Below, one piece after another: positions 20,728-28,091 of a stretch of DNA of 64,000 nucleotides (its first letter is position 1; each line of letters opens with the position of its first letter). A program made the translations under genes and the position numbers. A model generated the notes under the pieces. The model had not been told where the DNA came from, made no database searches, and saw nothing but the letters and a program-made list of their open reading frames with translations. Origin of the DNA: Marinobacter sp. SS5-14b (GTDB lineage: Bacteria; Pseudomonadota; Gammaproteobacteria; Pseudomonadales; Oleiphilaceae); NCBI RefSeq assembly GCF_030541005.1, contig NZ_JASSVM010000001.1, forward strand, positions 682,001 through 746,000, written 5' to 3'.

Positions 20728-21942
20728 TTGTCGGAATTCGCTCTCTTATCTGTGCCGGTGGTCGCTGCTCTGGTTGGCTGGCTCACCAACTGGCTGGCCA
20801 TCCAGATGTCCTTTTACCCGGTTCAGTTTATCGGAATTGGTGTTGTGGGCTGGCAGGGTGTTATCCCTCGGAAGGCTGAGAAAATGGCCCACATCTGCAT
20901 CGATCGTACGTTGCAGCGTTTTGGTGATCTCAATTCGGTGTACCAGAAACTCGAGCCTCAGCGAATCGTTCAGCAGGTGGTTGCTCAGGTTACCCCTCGC
21001 ATGGATGAATACATCGACGAGGTTATGTACGAAGTTCAGCCTGTGTTGTGGGACAACCTGCCGCTGTTTGTCCGTGCCAGAATCTACCAGTGGGCCAGGC
21101 AGCAATTACCGTCGCGAATTGAGGAGTTGGTGGAGGACTTCGGCGACGATCTGGATGAACTGGTGGATCTCAAAGCTTTGCTGAGCAGGGAATTGCGCAA
21201 CCACCCGGATTTGATGAACCGGATCTTTCAGCAGGCAGGCTCTGTTGAGTTGCAGTCTGTGATCAACCGGGGTGCTTTGATCGGTGGCATACTCGGCGCT
21301 ATGCTTGCACCGCTTTGGGTGATGTATCCTGAGCCCTGGGCGCTGCCACTCGGCGGCTTTCTGATCGGCTTCGCCACCAATTGGTTTGCTATTAACCTCA
21401 TCTTTTCGCCGCTCAAGCCGCGTCGCTTACTGTTTTGGAAAATTCAGGGGCTGTTTCTTCGCCGTCAGGATGAAATCAGCGACATCTGGGCCCGTTTGGT
21501 TGCTGACGAACTGATCACGGTTGAGAAGGTTGCCGATGCCATGATCAACGGCAACCAGGGTGCCCGTACCCGTGCGATTCTTCAAAAGCACTTGCGACCA
21601 ATGCTGGACGACTCTGTTGTGATGAAGCTTGCGGCGCAGGTGAGTGTTGGCATGACCGGTTATACAGATTTGAAGCGGGCCATGAACGAGAAAGCGGTTA
21701 ATGCCACGCGTGATGTGTTTTCCGACCCGACATTTAACAAGGAACGAGCGCCTGTGGTGGCGGGCGTATTGTCCGGGCAAATGAAAGCGCTGCGCCCCGA
21801 CGAATTCCAGGACATCCTCCGACCGGCGTTTCGGGAGGAGGAGTTGCAATTGATGGTGGTGGGTGGCGTGTTTGGAGCCCTCGCCGGACTGGTTCAGTTC
21901 GTGGCGGTCAGCCAGTTATCCATGCCTGTGTTGGGGTTTTAA
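20728..21942 (+). CDS. DUF445 family membrane protein
   Basis: 404-residue protein with the DUF445 layout: an N-terminal helix with the motif LVGWLTNWLAIQM, a soluble helical middle, a repeat of the same motif near 205-235 (IGFATNWFAINLIFSPLKP), and a C-terminal transmembrane segment. The TNW(L/F)AI motif occurs twice, as usual for the family. Start is TTG at 20728, with GGGG 7 nt upstream; no in-frame ATG precedes the first conserved helix. Function is unknown. The next gene follows after 16 nt, suggesting one transcript. Confidence 0.88.
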   Translation: MSEFALLSVPVVAALVGWLTNWLAIQMSFYPVQFIGIGVVGWQGVIPRKAEKMAHICIDRTLQRFGDLNSVYQKLEPQRIVQQVVAQVTPRMDEYIDEVMYEVQPVLWDNLPLFVRARIYQWARQQLPSRIEELVEDFGDDLDELVDLKALLSRELRNHPDLMNRIFQQAGSVELQSVINRGALIGGILGAMLAPLWVMYPEPWALPLGGFLIGFATNWFAINLIFSPLKPRRLLFWKIQGLFLRRQDEISDIWARLVADELITVEKVADAMINGNQGARTRAILQKHLRPMLDDSVVMKLAAQVSVGMTGYTDLKRAMNEKAVNATRDVFSDPTFNKERAPVVAGVLSGQMKALRPDEFQDILRPAFREEELQLMVVGGVFGALAGLVQFVAVSQLSMPVLGF

Positions 21943-21958
21943 TCCCGGGAGTCAATAT

Positions 21959-22333
21959 ATGCCAATGTGGATGCAGATGACGGTTCAAGTGGTGATCACG
22001 GTGGTTTCAGTGCTGGTGGCACTGAGTGGCTTCTGGTACCTCATTGTGCGGCCATGGCTAGCCCTGAAGGTACAGGAGATCATTCAGGCAGCCGAGGGCA
22101 TTGAGCCCAAGGTAACGCAAGGCGTTCAGAAGGGTATGGCTGATGCGGTCCGTCAGATTCCTCAGAATGCCTGGGATGGCGCCACCAAAGACTCTACGAA
22201 GCAGTTTCTCAAGTTTGGCTCCAGCCTGTTTGAGAATGGCTTGAGCAGCTTTCTTGGCAGTGCCGCTGAGATGCAGCAGGCCCGCCGGGATGATGGCAAA
22301 GCCGCGTCAGGAGAGGGTGAGAGCCAGCGCTGA
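21959..22333 (+). CDS. Hypothetical membrane-anchored protein beside DUF445
   Basis: 124-residue protein with one N-terminal transmembrane helix (about 7-30, VVITVVSVLVALSGFWYLIV) followed by a helical soluble part and a charged, disordered tail (QQARRDDGKAASGEGE). ATG at 21959 has a good GGGAG site 7 nt upstream. I do not recognise a named family. Short spacing from the DUF445 gene suggests co-transcription and a shared membrane role. It is convergent with tusE, the stop codons being adjacent at 22333/22334. Confidence 0.8.
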   Translation: MPMWMQMTVQVVITVVSVLVALSGFWYLIVRPWLALKVQEIIQAAEGIEPKVTQGVQKGMADAVRQIPQNAWDGATKDSTKQFLKFGSSLFENGLSSFLGSAAEMQQARRDDGKAASGEGESQR

Positions 22334-22660
22334 TCAGAGGCAGTTCGTTGGCCTTGGCAAGCCGGCAATTCTGCAGGCTGTCTTTGCGGGAGTGCCGGGA
22401 AACAACTGCATAAGGTAGATGCTGCTACCCTTGTGTTCTCCCAGGGCCTCCCTGACGGCTTTCACGAACAGCCGGTTTGACGGCGGCGATATCTCATGTG
22501 CTTTATAAAATTCCCGCAAAAACTCGATGATTTCCCAGTGATCTTCTGTTAATTCAATGCTGTCCTCGCTGGCGATCAAGCGCGCCGTCTCTGGAGACCA
22601 GTGGTTCGCATCCTCCAGAAAACCTTCATTATTACGTTCAGGCAGGCTCGGGTTATTCAT
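22334..22660 (-). CDS. tusE: Sulfurtransferase TusE (DsrC family)
   Basis: Last carrier of the Tus relay; takes persulfide sulfur from TusD and passes it to MnmA for 2-thiolation of U34 in tRNA-Lys, -Glu and -Gln. The DsrC fold is clear (GFLEDANHWSPETARLIA, ELTEDHWEIIEFLREFY) and the catalytic penultimate cysteine is present in the C-terminal AGLPRPTNCL. Only this one functional Cys of the DsrC C-terminal arm plus an upstream Cys (TACRIAG) are seen. Length 108. It is the last gene of tusDCBE, 3 nt after tusB. tusA is not in this window. Confidence 0.94.
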   Translation of the reverse strand: MNNPSLPERNNEGFLEDANHWSPETARLIASEDSIELTEDHWEIIEFLREFYKAHEISPPSNRLFVKAVREALGEHKGSSIYLMQLFPGTPAKTACRIAGLPRPTNCL

Positions 22661-22663
22661 GGG

Positions 22664-22957
22664 TTACCAGCTAATGATTTGTTCGTGTTGTTCAGTCAGG
22701 CGAACCAGGTCGCCGTAACTGATCATGTGGGGTGCCGGTTGAAGATCCTGGAGGCCTCTTGCATCGATATCAGCCGTTAGAGCAACGCAGCTTTTCGGCA
22801 GTCTCAGGCTTGGGTCGGTGCAGGCCAGAACAGCATCTTCGATCAGTACAACGGAATCGGTATCTGACAACGCCCGCAGGAAGGTGCCGAACCTGGGGTG
22901 GTCTGGCGCCTTGTTCACAATGTGAAGTGTGTCAGAGCTTGCTGTGATTTCAGTCAT
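22664..22957 (-). CDS. tusB: Sulfur relay protein TusB/DsrH
   Basis: Smallest subunit of the TusBCD hexamer, 97 residues, a typical length. Recognised by DTLHIVNKAPDHPRFGTFL, VVLIEDAVLACTD and the aromatic C-terminal end QIISW. TusB carries no catalytic cysteine itself but is needed for complex stability. It lies 11 nt after tusC and 3 nt before tusE. Sequence is more divergent than TusD or TusE, so the assignment leans on gene order. Confidence 0.9.
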   Translation of the reverse strand: MTEITASSDTLHIVNKAPDHPRFGTFLRALSDTDSVVLIEDAVLACTDPSLRLPKSCVALTADIDARGLQDLQPAPHMISYGDLVRLTEQHEQIISW

Positions 22958-22968
22958 CGTTTGGCTCG

Positions 22969-23319
22969 CTACCCTGCAAATGCTACATGGCGATACCCGT
23001 CGAGGGTGTCCGGAACACTATCGGTGAGGGTCACGCCCGCGACCAGGGTTGCTTCCGTTAATCCAAAACGTTCGCAAGCTGACCGGTCGGCCAGGATGGC
23101 TTCAACGCCAAACATTGGGGCTGCTGACAGATTTTTTTCAACCGACTTTTGATTGATGCCGGATGGGGCCTGGTTACTACGGAGCCAGTTCACACCGGGG
23201 CCGACGAAGAGCAGTGCCGAAGGCTGATCAAACGCCGCCAGGGAGAAGACCATGTCGAGGGCCTCGCGCCCGGCCCAGGACCCGTAAGGGGGCTGATCAA
23301 CAACAATGAGCGTGTTCAC
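22969..23319 (-). CDS. tusC: Sulfur relay protein TusC/DsrF
   Basis: 116-residue DsrE/F-like subunit. The start TLIVVDQPPYGSWAGREALD is the DsrF-type N terminus, followed by LLFVGPGVNWL and a C-terminal Rossmann-like strand (VAGVTLTDSVPD). It assembles with TusB and TusD in a (BCD)2 hexamer. Gene is 2 nt downstream of tusD. No reactive cysteine at the TusD-equivalent position is expected or seen. Confidence 0.9.
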   Translation of the reverse strand: MNTLIVVDQPPYGSWAGREALDMVFSLAAFDQPSALLFVGPGVNWLRSNQAPSGINQKSVEKNLSAAPMFGVEAILADRSACERFGLTEATLVAGVTLTDSVPDTLDGYRHVAFAG

Positions 23320-23321
23320 GT

Positions 23322-23732
23322 TCAGTGGCTCCCGTGAAAATAGAGGGTTCGATCAGACTTCAGGTTGCCTTCCACCCACTCACCAAGGCCGGCAATTTCA
23401 AAGGGTGCGCGGAGGTTGCTGGCCGCTAACTCATAGCGGGCCTGTTCGGTTTCATCAATGACACCCCGGCGAAGCGCAGAGGCAATACAGGCGGCAGCCG
23501 GTATATTCTGTTGCTCCAGGAATTCCGACCAGGCCCGTGGCCAATGTGTTTCATCGGAGGGAGGGGTGCTCAGAGCCGAAGCCAGATGCACGCCGTCTCC
23601 GTACAGAAATACACGGTCAATGCGGTGGCCAGCCAGCAGAGCCTCCCTGGCAAACATCAGCGCCGTCTGAGGTGCTTGTGATGCCCAGGGGGCGCCGGTA
23701 ATGACAATTGTATAGGCAATGGCCTTTGACAT
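23322..23732 (-). CDS. tusD: Sulfurtransferase TusD (DsrE family)
   Basis: Accepts persulfide sulfur from TusA on a catalytic cysteine, here in AACIASALRRGVID, which matches the TusD active-site context, and hands it to TusE. Family features are ITGAPWASQAPQTALMFARE, the typical N-terminal strand and loop, and VFLYGDGVHLASAL. Length 136. First gene of tusDCBE; a 102-bp gap with a hairpin separates it from yccA on the same strand. E. coli also has yccA next to tusE, so the neighbourhood is ancient. Confidence 0.93.
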   Translation of the reverse strand: MSKAIAYTIVITGAPWASQAPQTALMFAREALLAGHRIDRVFLYGDGVHLASALSTPPSDETHWPRAWSEFLEQQNIPAAACIASALRRGVIDETEQARYELAASNLRAPFEIAGLGEWVEGNLKSDRTLYFHGSH

Positions 23733-23784
23733 GATTCAGGGGCCTGACCGGAAGTGGGTGCGATTAAGAAGTGTACCTAAAGCA

Positions 23785-23810
23785 GAAACCCCGGCAAAGG
23801 CCGGGGTTTC
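23785..23810. terminator. Hairpin terminator after yccA
   Basis: Perfect 11-bp stem GAAACCCCGGC / GCCGGGGTTTC with a 4-nt loop, just downstream of the yccA stop on the minus strand and upstream of tusD. The T-run is short and interrupted, so termination may be partial. Confidence 0.7.
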
Positions 23811-23834
23811 TTTAGACTGAACCCACTGGTGGAA

Positions 23835-24554
23835 TCAATCTTCGCCGGTGAAGGCGCCAATCAGGTGCAGCAAGCTGACAAACAGGTTGTAGATGTTCAG
23901 GTACAGCCCGGTTGTGGCCATGATGTAGTTGGTTTCGCCACCGTTAACGATACGGCTGGTATCGTAAAGGATGAAGCCAGACATCAGGAACACTACCGCT
24001 GCGCTGATGGCCAGGCTGAAGGCGGTGATCTGTACGCCGAACAGGCTGGCGACAAAGGCGCCCAGCATGCCCACGATAACCACCATCAAGCCTGCAACCA
24101 GCATGCCGCGCATGAAGCTGAAGTCCTTCTTGGTGGTCAGGACGTAGCCAGACAGCCCCAGGAACACTACGGCTGTTCCGCCAAGCGCCTGCATCACAAT
24201 CTGACTACCGTTAGAAAACTGCAGGTAGTGCATCAGGATCGGGCCAAGAGACAGGCCCAGCAGACCGGTGAAGGCGAATACCACACCAATGCCGGCGCTG
24301 CTGTTGGCAGTACGCGGGAGGACAAGCCAGACCAGAGCCAGAGCACCAAGGCTGCATACGAGGCTTGCGCCGCGGCTGAGACCAATGCTCATGGAAACGC
24401 CTGCCATGACAGCACTGAACAGAAGTGTCATTGCCAGGAGTGTGTAAGTGTTACGCAGAACCTTGGTCGCTTCCGGGCTGATTGCACCCGTCGCGGATCC
24501 ACGAGCTACCTGGATGCCACCCTGGCCTTGAACGTTATATTGCCTGTTATCCAT
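23835..24554 (-). CDS. yccA: Bax inhibitor-1/YccA family membrane protein
   Basis: Seven-helix inner-membrane protein of the BI-1 family; E. coli YccA binds and modulates FtsH. ATG at 24554 (MDNRQYNVQGQGG) is chosen because GGAG lies 6 nt before it; ATGs at 24560 and 24575 are in frame but lack spacing. After a polar head, helices run from about 38 to the C terminus, with the family motif FILYDTSRIVNGGETNYI followed by TTGLYLNIYNLFV. Length 239. The next plus-strand feature upstream is the tRNA-Ser promoter. Confidence 0.93.
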   Translation of the reverse strand: MDNRQYNVQGQGGIQVARGSATGAISPEATKVLRNTYTLLAMTLLFSAVMAGVSMSIGLSRGASLVCSLGALALVWLVLPRTANSSAGIGVVFAFTGLLGLSLGPILMHYLQFSNGSQIVMQALGGTAVVFLGLSGYVLTTKKDFSFMRGMLVAGLMVVIVGMLGAFVASLFGVQITAFSLAISAAVVFLMSGFILYDTSRIVNGGETNYIMATTGLYLNIYNLFVSLLHLIGAFTGED

Positions 24555-24793
24555 TCTCATCTCCGGATTTGTCAAACGGCTGGGTTAAAGTCAGGCCTGA
24601 CTTAACAGGCCTCAGTCTTATTCCCATGTAAACCTGGGGTCCATAATAATGTTGTATACGCAACTTTCAATCATTTACGACAATAAACGCGACGGAGAAT
24701 TTCATTACAGTTAGTTTATCTGTCGGCGATTGTTCAATCCGTGCGCAAATTCCTCAAAATACCCACAGGTTACATCGAATTCGTTTCAGACCG

Positions 24794-24821
24794 TTGACAG
24801 TGCAGGGGATTCCGGTATCAT
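24794..24821 (+). promoter_or_regulatory. Sigma-70 promoter of tRNA-Ser
   Basis: TTGACA at 24794-24799 and TATCAT at 24816-24821 with a 16-bp spacer, ending about 36 bp before the mature tRNA. A GC-rich stretch follows the -10 box, as in stringently controlled stable RNA promoters. Confidence 0.8.
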
Positions 24822-24857
24822 GCACACCGCTGTCGCAATGACGGCCTGAAAAGATGC

Positions 24858-24948
24858 GGTGGGCTGGCAGAGTGGCTGAATGCAGCGGTCTTGAAAACCG
24901 CCGACGGTTAATAGCCGTCCCGGGGTTCGAATCCCTGGCCCACCGCCA
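24858..24948 (+). tRNA. tRNA-Ser(UGA)
   Basis: Acceptor stem GGTGGGC pairs with GCCCACC, discriminator G, and CCA is encoded. The anticodon arm CGGTCTTGAAAACCG carries anticodon TGA. A long variable arm (GACGGTTAATAGCCGTC) of class II tRNAs is present, and the T arm GGGGTTCGAATCCC is canonical. Its last 14 bases form the start of the 32-bp attachment repeat of the integrated element; because the repeat restores the 3' end, the tRNA stays intact. Confidence 0.97.
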
Positions 24949-24966
24949 TTTTTCTTTTCAGATCAA
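24935..24966 (+). repeat. attL, 32-bp attachment repeat
   Basis: Begins CTGGCCCACCGCC in the tRNA-Ser T arm/acceptor and continues through ATTTTTCTTTTCAGATCAA beyond the CCA. It is identical at all 32 positions to 34318-34349. Flanking bases diverge at both sides. Confidence 0.95.
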
Positions 24967-24990
24967 CTATTTATCCTCAAAAATACACAT

Positions 24991-25012
24991 CGGCCTACAT
25001 ACTGGCCCACAT
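24991..25012 (+). promoter_or_regulatory. Left integrase arm-type sites (two decamers, 12-nt period)
   Basis: CGGCCTACAT at 24991 and TGGCCCACAT at 25003 repeat with a 12-nt period just inside attL. The same decamer type with the same period occurs inside attR at 34166-34187. Paired direct repeats close to each att site are the usual form of arm-type integrase binding sites; binding itself is inferred. Confidence 0.6.
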
Positions 25013-25071
25013 CCCTGATTCGTTTGTGTTTCTGTCTTATTCTGCCTTATCAAACGAAAAGGATTGTGACC

Positions 25072-25365
25072 ATGAGTAAATACTTCAACACCCTGACCAA
25101 CACCCGTGCACGCTTGTTTGACGCTGAAGCCATCCTTCACTTCCTGAATAATCGGGATAACTTGAATGCTCTGCTGGAAGAGGGTTCAGCTGACGTGTTG
25201 CTCGGCGCCATGATAAACCAGGCTTGGGATTTGGTCGCCAATGCCGGTGGCGATTGTCAGGAACTGGTAGAAGCCAGAGACGAGGATCTGAGGGCGGAAA
25301 TTGTCGAGATGGCCGTTTTTGCGCAGAACCTTGGGCGCCGGAATGATGGGGAGAAGGAAAGCTAG
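25072..25365 (+). CDS. Hypothetical protein, first gene inside attL
   Basis: 97-residue acidic, probably helical protein (MSKYFNTLTNTRARLFDAEA). ATG at 25072 has AAGGA 9 nt upstream; the frame extends upstream without a better start. There is no signal peptide or membrane segment. I recognise no family. Composition (for example DLRAEIVEMAVFAQNLGRR) is compatible with a small DNA- or protein-binding accessory protein of a mobile element. It reads outwards-in, opposite to the integrase and capsid genes. A 263-bp gap follows. Confidence 0.65.
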   Translation: MSKYFNTLTNTRARLFDAEAILHFLNNRDNLNALLEEGSADVLLGAMINQAWDLVANAGGDCQELVEARDEDLRAEIVEMAVFAQNLGRRNDGEKES

Positions 25366-25624
25366 GACAAAGCAAATTTGCTGGCACCTATGGCGGCGTA
25401 AGCCTGATGGCTTTCCCCTGTTTTGGATGAAGGGGAGTGATGCTCCCCAAAAAGTGGGGGGAGTGCGCCGTTGGCGAATACCCGCCGTTGGCGGAAATCT
25501 CATCAGTAAAAGGGGGGTAGGTTGGTTTTACGAGTAATTCGTAAAAGGCCTAGATGCGGGGATGCGCGGGGTTATCGCTTCATAGTGTCGGAATATCTAA
25601 ACAACAACCGACGATTGGAAAAAC
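25366..25624. other. Intergenic stretch with two hairpins
   Basis: No convincing gene. Two palindromes stand out: GGGGAG-5nt-CTCCCC at 25432-25448 followed by CAAAAA, and TTTTACGA-5nt-TCGTAAAA at 25526-25546. The second is an AT-rich symmetric site of operator type or a weak terminator. A local tandem of CGCCGTTGGCG at about 25468-25495 also occurs. Confidence 0.5.
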
Positions 25625-25690
25625 TCATATGAAGCGAAACCCCGAGCTTCTACGCACCCACCCCGGCCACCCCTTGCAGGAGTACCTTTT
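25625..25690 (+). repeat. Copy A of 66-bp imperfect direct repeat
   Basis: Aligns without gaps to 28026-28091 with 54 of 66 positions identical. The best block is ACGCACCCACC-C-CGGCCACCCC with one mismatch, and GGAGTACCTTTT at the right end. Copy A lies within the coding sequence of the small cysteine-rich protein. Confidence 0.9.
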
Positions 25691-25898
25691 GTGCTGGTCA
25701 GTGCTTGGTTTCGGTACTCATCAGCTTTACGTCCGTGATTTCAACCAGCATGGCCAGCAGAGAATCCTCATCTTCCTGGGTGAGTTCGTTCTAATACCTC
25801 AGCAGGTAAATGGTTGCTTTTGCTGTAATGAAATGAATGTGCAGCGTTTGCCAGGTGGTCGCGCTTTCACATGCTTTTATTGCGAGGAGCCGTGTTAG
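25629..25898 (+). CDS. Small cysteine-rich (zinc-ribbon-like) protein
   Basis: 89 residues from ATG at 25629. The first third (RNPELLRTHPGHPLQEYLL) is encoded by repeat copy A. The C terminus has two cysteine clusters, GCFCCNEMN and FTCFYCEEPC, about 20 residues apart, which would suit a zinc ribbon. Upstream ribosome site is weak (GGAAAAA). I do not recognise the family. The coding reading is supported by the cysteine pattern and by conservation of the RTHxGHPLxEYL peptide pattern in the other repeat copy, although that copy is interrupted by two stop codons. Confidence 0.6.
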   Translation: MKRNPELLRTHPGHPLQEYLLCWSVLGFGTHQLYVRDFNQHGQQRILIFLGEFVLIPQQVNGCFCCNEMNVQRLPGGRAFTCFYCEEPC

Positions 25899-26031
25899 CG
25901 TCAACTGCCAAGTGGTTGGGCAGCTAGGACGGCCTGGCATCCTCGAATAATAATTTTCAGATCTCTTTTGATAAGTGCATCTCTCCTAGCGTTGTTCTAA
26001 TCTATTCGGTAGACATTTCAGGGATTTTAAA

Positions 26032-26502
26032 ATGACAAGGTTAATAGTCGGATTGCTTATTTCATTACTATTCGAAAACGCGGCCGTTGCGGAGTCCAAT
26101 TCTTATCAAAAGTTTCTAGAGAAAGATTCACCAAATGAGCTTTATTTCCTTGCTCAGGGCGGAATGCAGTGCATGATCCAACGCTCTCAGCTCAATGAAG
26201 TTGTCAGGGAAGAGTTGTTAAAGCACAAAATTAGACCAGTCCGGGACGTCATCCCGCCTGAACAGAAATTTTACTTGTTCGCACTATTAGAATGCGCAGT
26301 ACAGTCAATAGATCCCGTTGTGTTCGCCTATAGGTTAGGTGTTAGATTTAATTCTATAAGCTCAGTTACACCTGAGGCGTTCCATGTTGAGTACACGGAT
26401 CTAGGAGTTTCAAGAGACCCTGATTTTGTAATTGAACAGTTCAGGAAACGCGTAAATGAAGCTATTCTTGATTACGTTGAAGCTAATCTCGCGAATTTTT
26501 AA
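26032..26502 (+). CDS. Hypothetical secreted protein, satellite cargo
   Basis: 156 residues with a likely Sec signal peptide (MTRLIVGLLISLLFENAAVA, cleavage after AVA), so periplasmic. The mature part is mixed alpha/beta with three cysteines (MQCMIQ and LLECAVQ) and no recognised domain. The gene is AT-rich compared with its neighbours and uses codons such as ATA and TTA often, which suggests recent acquisition. A GGGATTTTAAA ribosome region precedes ATG. It lies at the left end of the element where satellites usually keep cargo genes. Function is unknown. Confidence 0.7.
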   Translation: MTRLIVGLLISLLFENAAVAESNSYQKFLEKDSPNELYFLAQGGMQCMIQRSQLNEVVREELLKHKIRPVRDVIPPEQKFYLFALLECAVQSIDPVVFAYRLGVRFNSISSVTPEAFHVEYTDLGVSRDPDFVIEQFRKRVNEAILDYVEANLANF

Positions 26503-26946
26503 GCAGCAGGTCAAGATATGGAGTCAAAAAAAGGGGTTTGCAAATGCGAATATGGCGTATGGCGAACCACGAAGAATTCCTGGGCGTTAGATTGGAGAGG
26601 AGGTATTCCCCCCCCAGTTAAATCCGCAGTCTGACACACCTGCTTCACTGCAAGGCCAGCTTTCTGTTGGCACGGTTTTTTTCAACTATGAAAAAATTCT
26701 TCTCTTTTTTCGGAATTTAGGAATTGAGAGTTTTTTTCTGATTGAACCTTGCTCAGAGGTTAATGGGTGTCAAGCCTGGGAGTTGGTATTACGTAGAGTG
26801 AAGCCATTTCGCGTAACTTATCATTCGACTCGTCATCAGGGCTGATTGGCCTCAATTCCGCTGATAAAACCTTTGTGGCTGTCGCTGAGTCGTGCGGGCA
26901 TTCCCCTCGTCAGTGTGAAGCTACGTTTTCAGGATCGGTTGTATTG
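26503..26946. other. 444-bp stretch without a recognisable gene
   Basis: AT-rich, with a run of nine C near 26609-26617 and several T-runs. Short open frames exist on both strands but none has a plausible start region or protein-like composition. It may be a decayed gene between cargo genes. Confidence 0.5.
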
Positions 26947-27393
26947 TCAATCTTCCGTGCAGTGGATTCTCACTCGACTTCTCCAATGGTCTACTTTTTT
27001 TTGCCGAGGCTCTAGGGCGAAATCATAGCTGTCCGTGCTTTGATACAGAGTGAGGATTCTTTCTGCACTCTCCAGTTCCGATTTTGCAAGCTCGCAGGCC
27101 CGCTGATTTGCTGCCTCTCGAAACTTCATCTCAGGGCTAATGTTCTCTGGCTGACCGGCAGGCTCTACCACTTTTCTCAAATCCAGCTCTTTGGCCCGCC
27201 TAATAATGTCAGACTCAATTACCGCTGCCGGAACCGGTGCACTCCCACTGGCGGGCTTAACATCCACCGACTCTCTCATACCCGGTGGCGGCTGAGATCC
27301 AAAGTGAGTGACACCGTTTTCATCAGTCCATCTATAGACTTGGGCTGAAATGGGCAAAGAAATTAAAATGAGGGAGAGCATCAATAGGCGCAT
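26947..27393 (-). CDS. DUF4124-domain secreted protein
   Basis: 148 residues with a signal peptide (MRLLMLSLILISLPISA) and a DUF4124 domain immediately after it, shown by QVYRWTDENGVTHFGSQPP. The rest is a helical, charged tail with two cysteines (RACELAKSELESAERI and VRIHCTED). DUF4124 proteins are common periplasmic proteins of unknown role in gammaproteobacteria; finding one inside the element suggests host-derived cargo. It is on the same strand as the small terminase gene but 117 bp away, so an independent promoter is likely. Confidence 0.8.
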   Translation of the reverse strand: MRLLMLSLILISLPISAQVYRWTDENGVTHFGSQPPPGMRESVDVKPASGSAPVPAAVIESDIIRRAKELDLRKVVEPAGQPENISPEMKFREAANQRACELAKSELESAERILTLYQSTDSYDFALEPRQKKVDHWRSRVRIHCTED

Positions 27394-27510
27394 GGCGATT
27401 CCTTTTGTCCATCACAAGGGAAAGCGTAGCATGCACTTAATGGGTCTGTCGTCAGACTGCGACTATGCCCAAGGGGAGTTTTTGTCCTGAGCGGTATTGC
27501 AGATGGTAGG

Positions 27511-28002
27511 TCAAAGCTGGTCGCCAATGAATTCTTGCAGGCGGTCGTAAACAATTTCATCTGTCCGGGCTATTTCGTTCTGCGCCTTCACACACTGCCG
27601 TTTAATCGACTCAATCAGGGCGTTGTCTAGCTCCGGGTACTTGCGCTTAATCGTGAGCGGCAGACTGTCCAGGATCCCGGAAGCAGCACCGGCAACCGTG
27701 GAAAGGGTGAGCGTGATTAACTCGATAGGTACTGTCCGGCCCTTTGCCAGTTCGTTTTTGATCTCCTGGCCTTCTGCCTGGGCCTTGGTTAATCGCAGGC
27801 GCTCGGCTTCCATATCGCCACTGCTCGGGCCTTGCTCGGCATGGTTCAATCGGTTGTCTAATACGCTCCGCATATCATAGAAGGCTTGTTTGCCAATGCG
27901 GGCGACTGGTTCAACCTGCCAGGCGGCAAACGATCCGACAGTGATACCGAGACTCGCGGCCATTTGTCGCTGATTTAGCCAATGGTCTTTTGGTTTAGTC
28001 AT
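27511..28002 (-). CDS. Phage small terminase (Nu1/DUF1441-like)
   Basis: 163 residues from ATG at 28002 (an earlier ATG at 28029 is in frame). The N-terminal part is a winged-helix DNA-binding module: LNQRQMAASLGITVGSFAAW, followed by RIGKQAFYDMRSVLDNRL. The middle RLRLTKAQAEGQEIKNELAKG is the typical linker helix of Nu1/DUF1441 small terminases, with a helical C-terminal oligomerisation part (YPELDNALIESIKRQCVK). Such subunits select phage DNA for packaging at a cos or pac site. There is no large terminase gene next to it, so it would have to recruit that of a helper phage. The 66-bp repeat copy B lies directly upstream. Family call by pattern, moderate. Confidence 0.65.
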   Translation of the reverse strand: MTKPKDHWLNQRQMAASLGITVGSFAAWQVEPVARIGKQAFYDMRSVLDNRLNHAEQGPSSGDMEAERLRLTKAQAEGQEIKNELAKGRTVPIELITLTLSTVAGAASGILDSLPLTIKRKYPELDNALIESIKRQCVKAQNEIARTDEIVYDRLQEFIGDQL

Positions 28003-28025
28003 GCTGGTGGCTGCCTCTAAAAATT

Positions 28026-28091
28026 TCATATGTAGTGAAAAGTCGCGCCTCCACGCACCCACCACGGCCACCCCCTCCGGGAGTACCTTTT
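28026..28091 (+). repeat. Copy B of 66-bp imperfect direct repeat, candidate packaging site
   Basis: 82% identical to 25625-25690 in the same orientation. It fills the gap between the 75-residue gene and the small terminase gene, the position where lambda-like phages have cos next to nu1. In the frame used by copy A it has two stop codons directly after the ATG, so protein coding does not explain its conservation here. Confidence 0.7.

Noticed and set aside
26846..27028. 60-codon plus-strand open frame overlapping the DUF4124 gene end
   Set aside because: No ribosome site, overlaps a gene with clear signal peptide and domain on the other strand.
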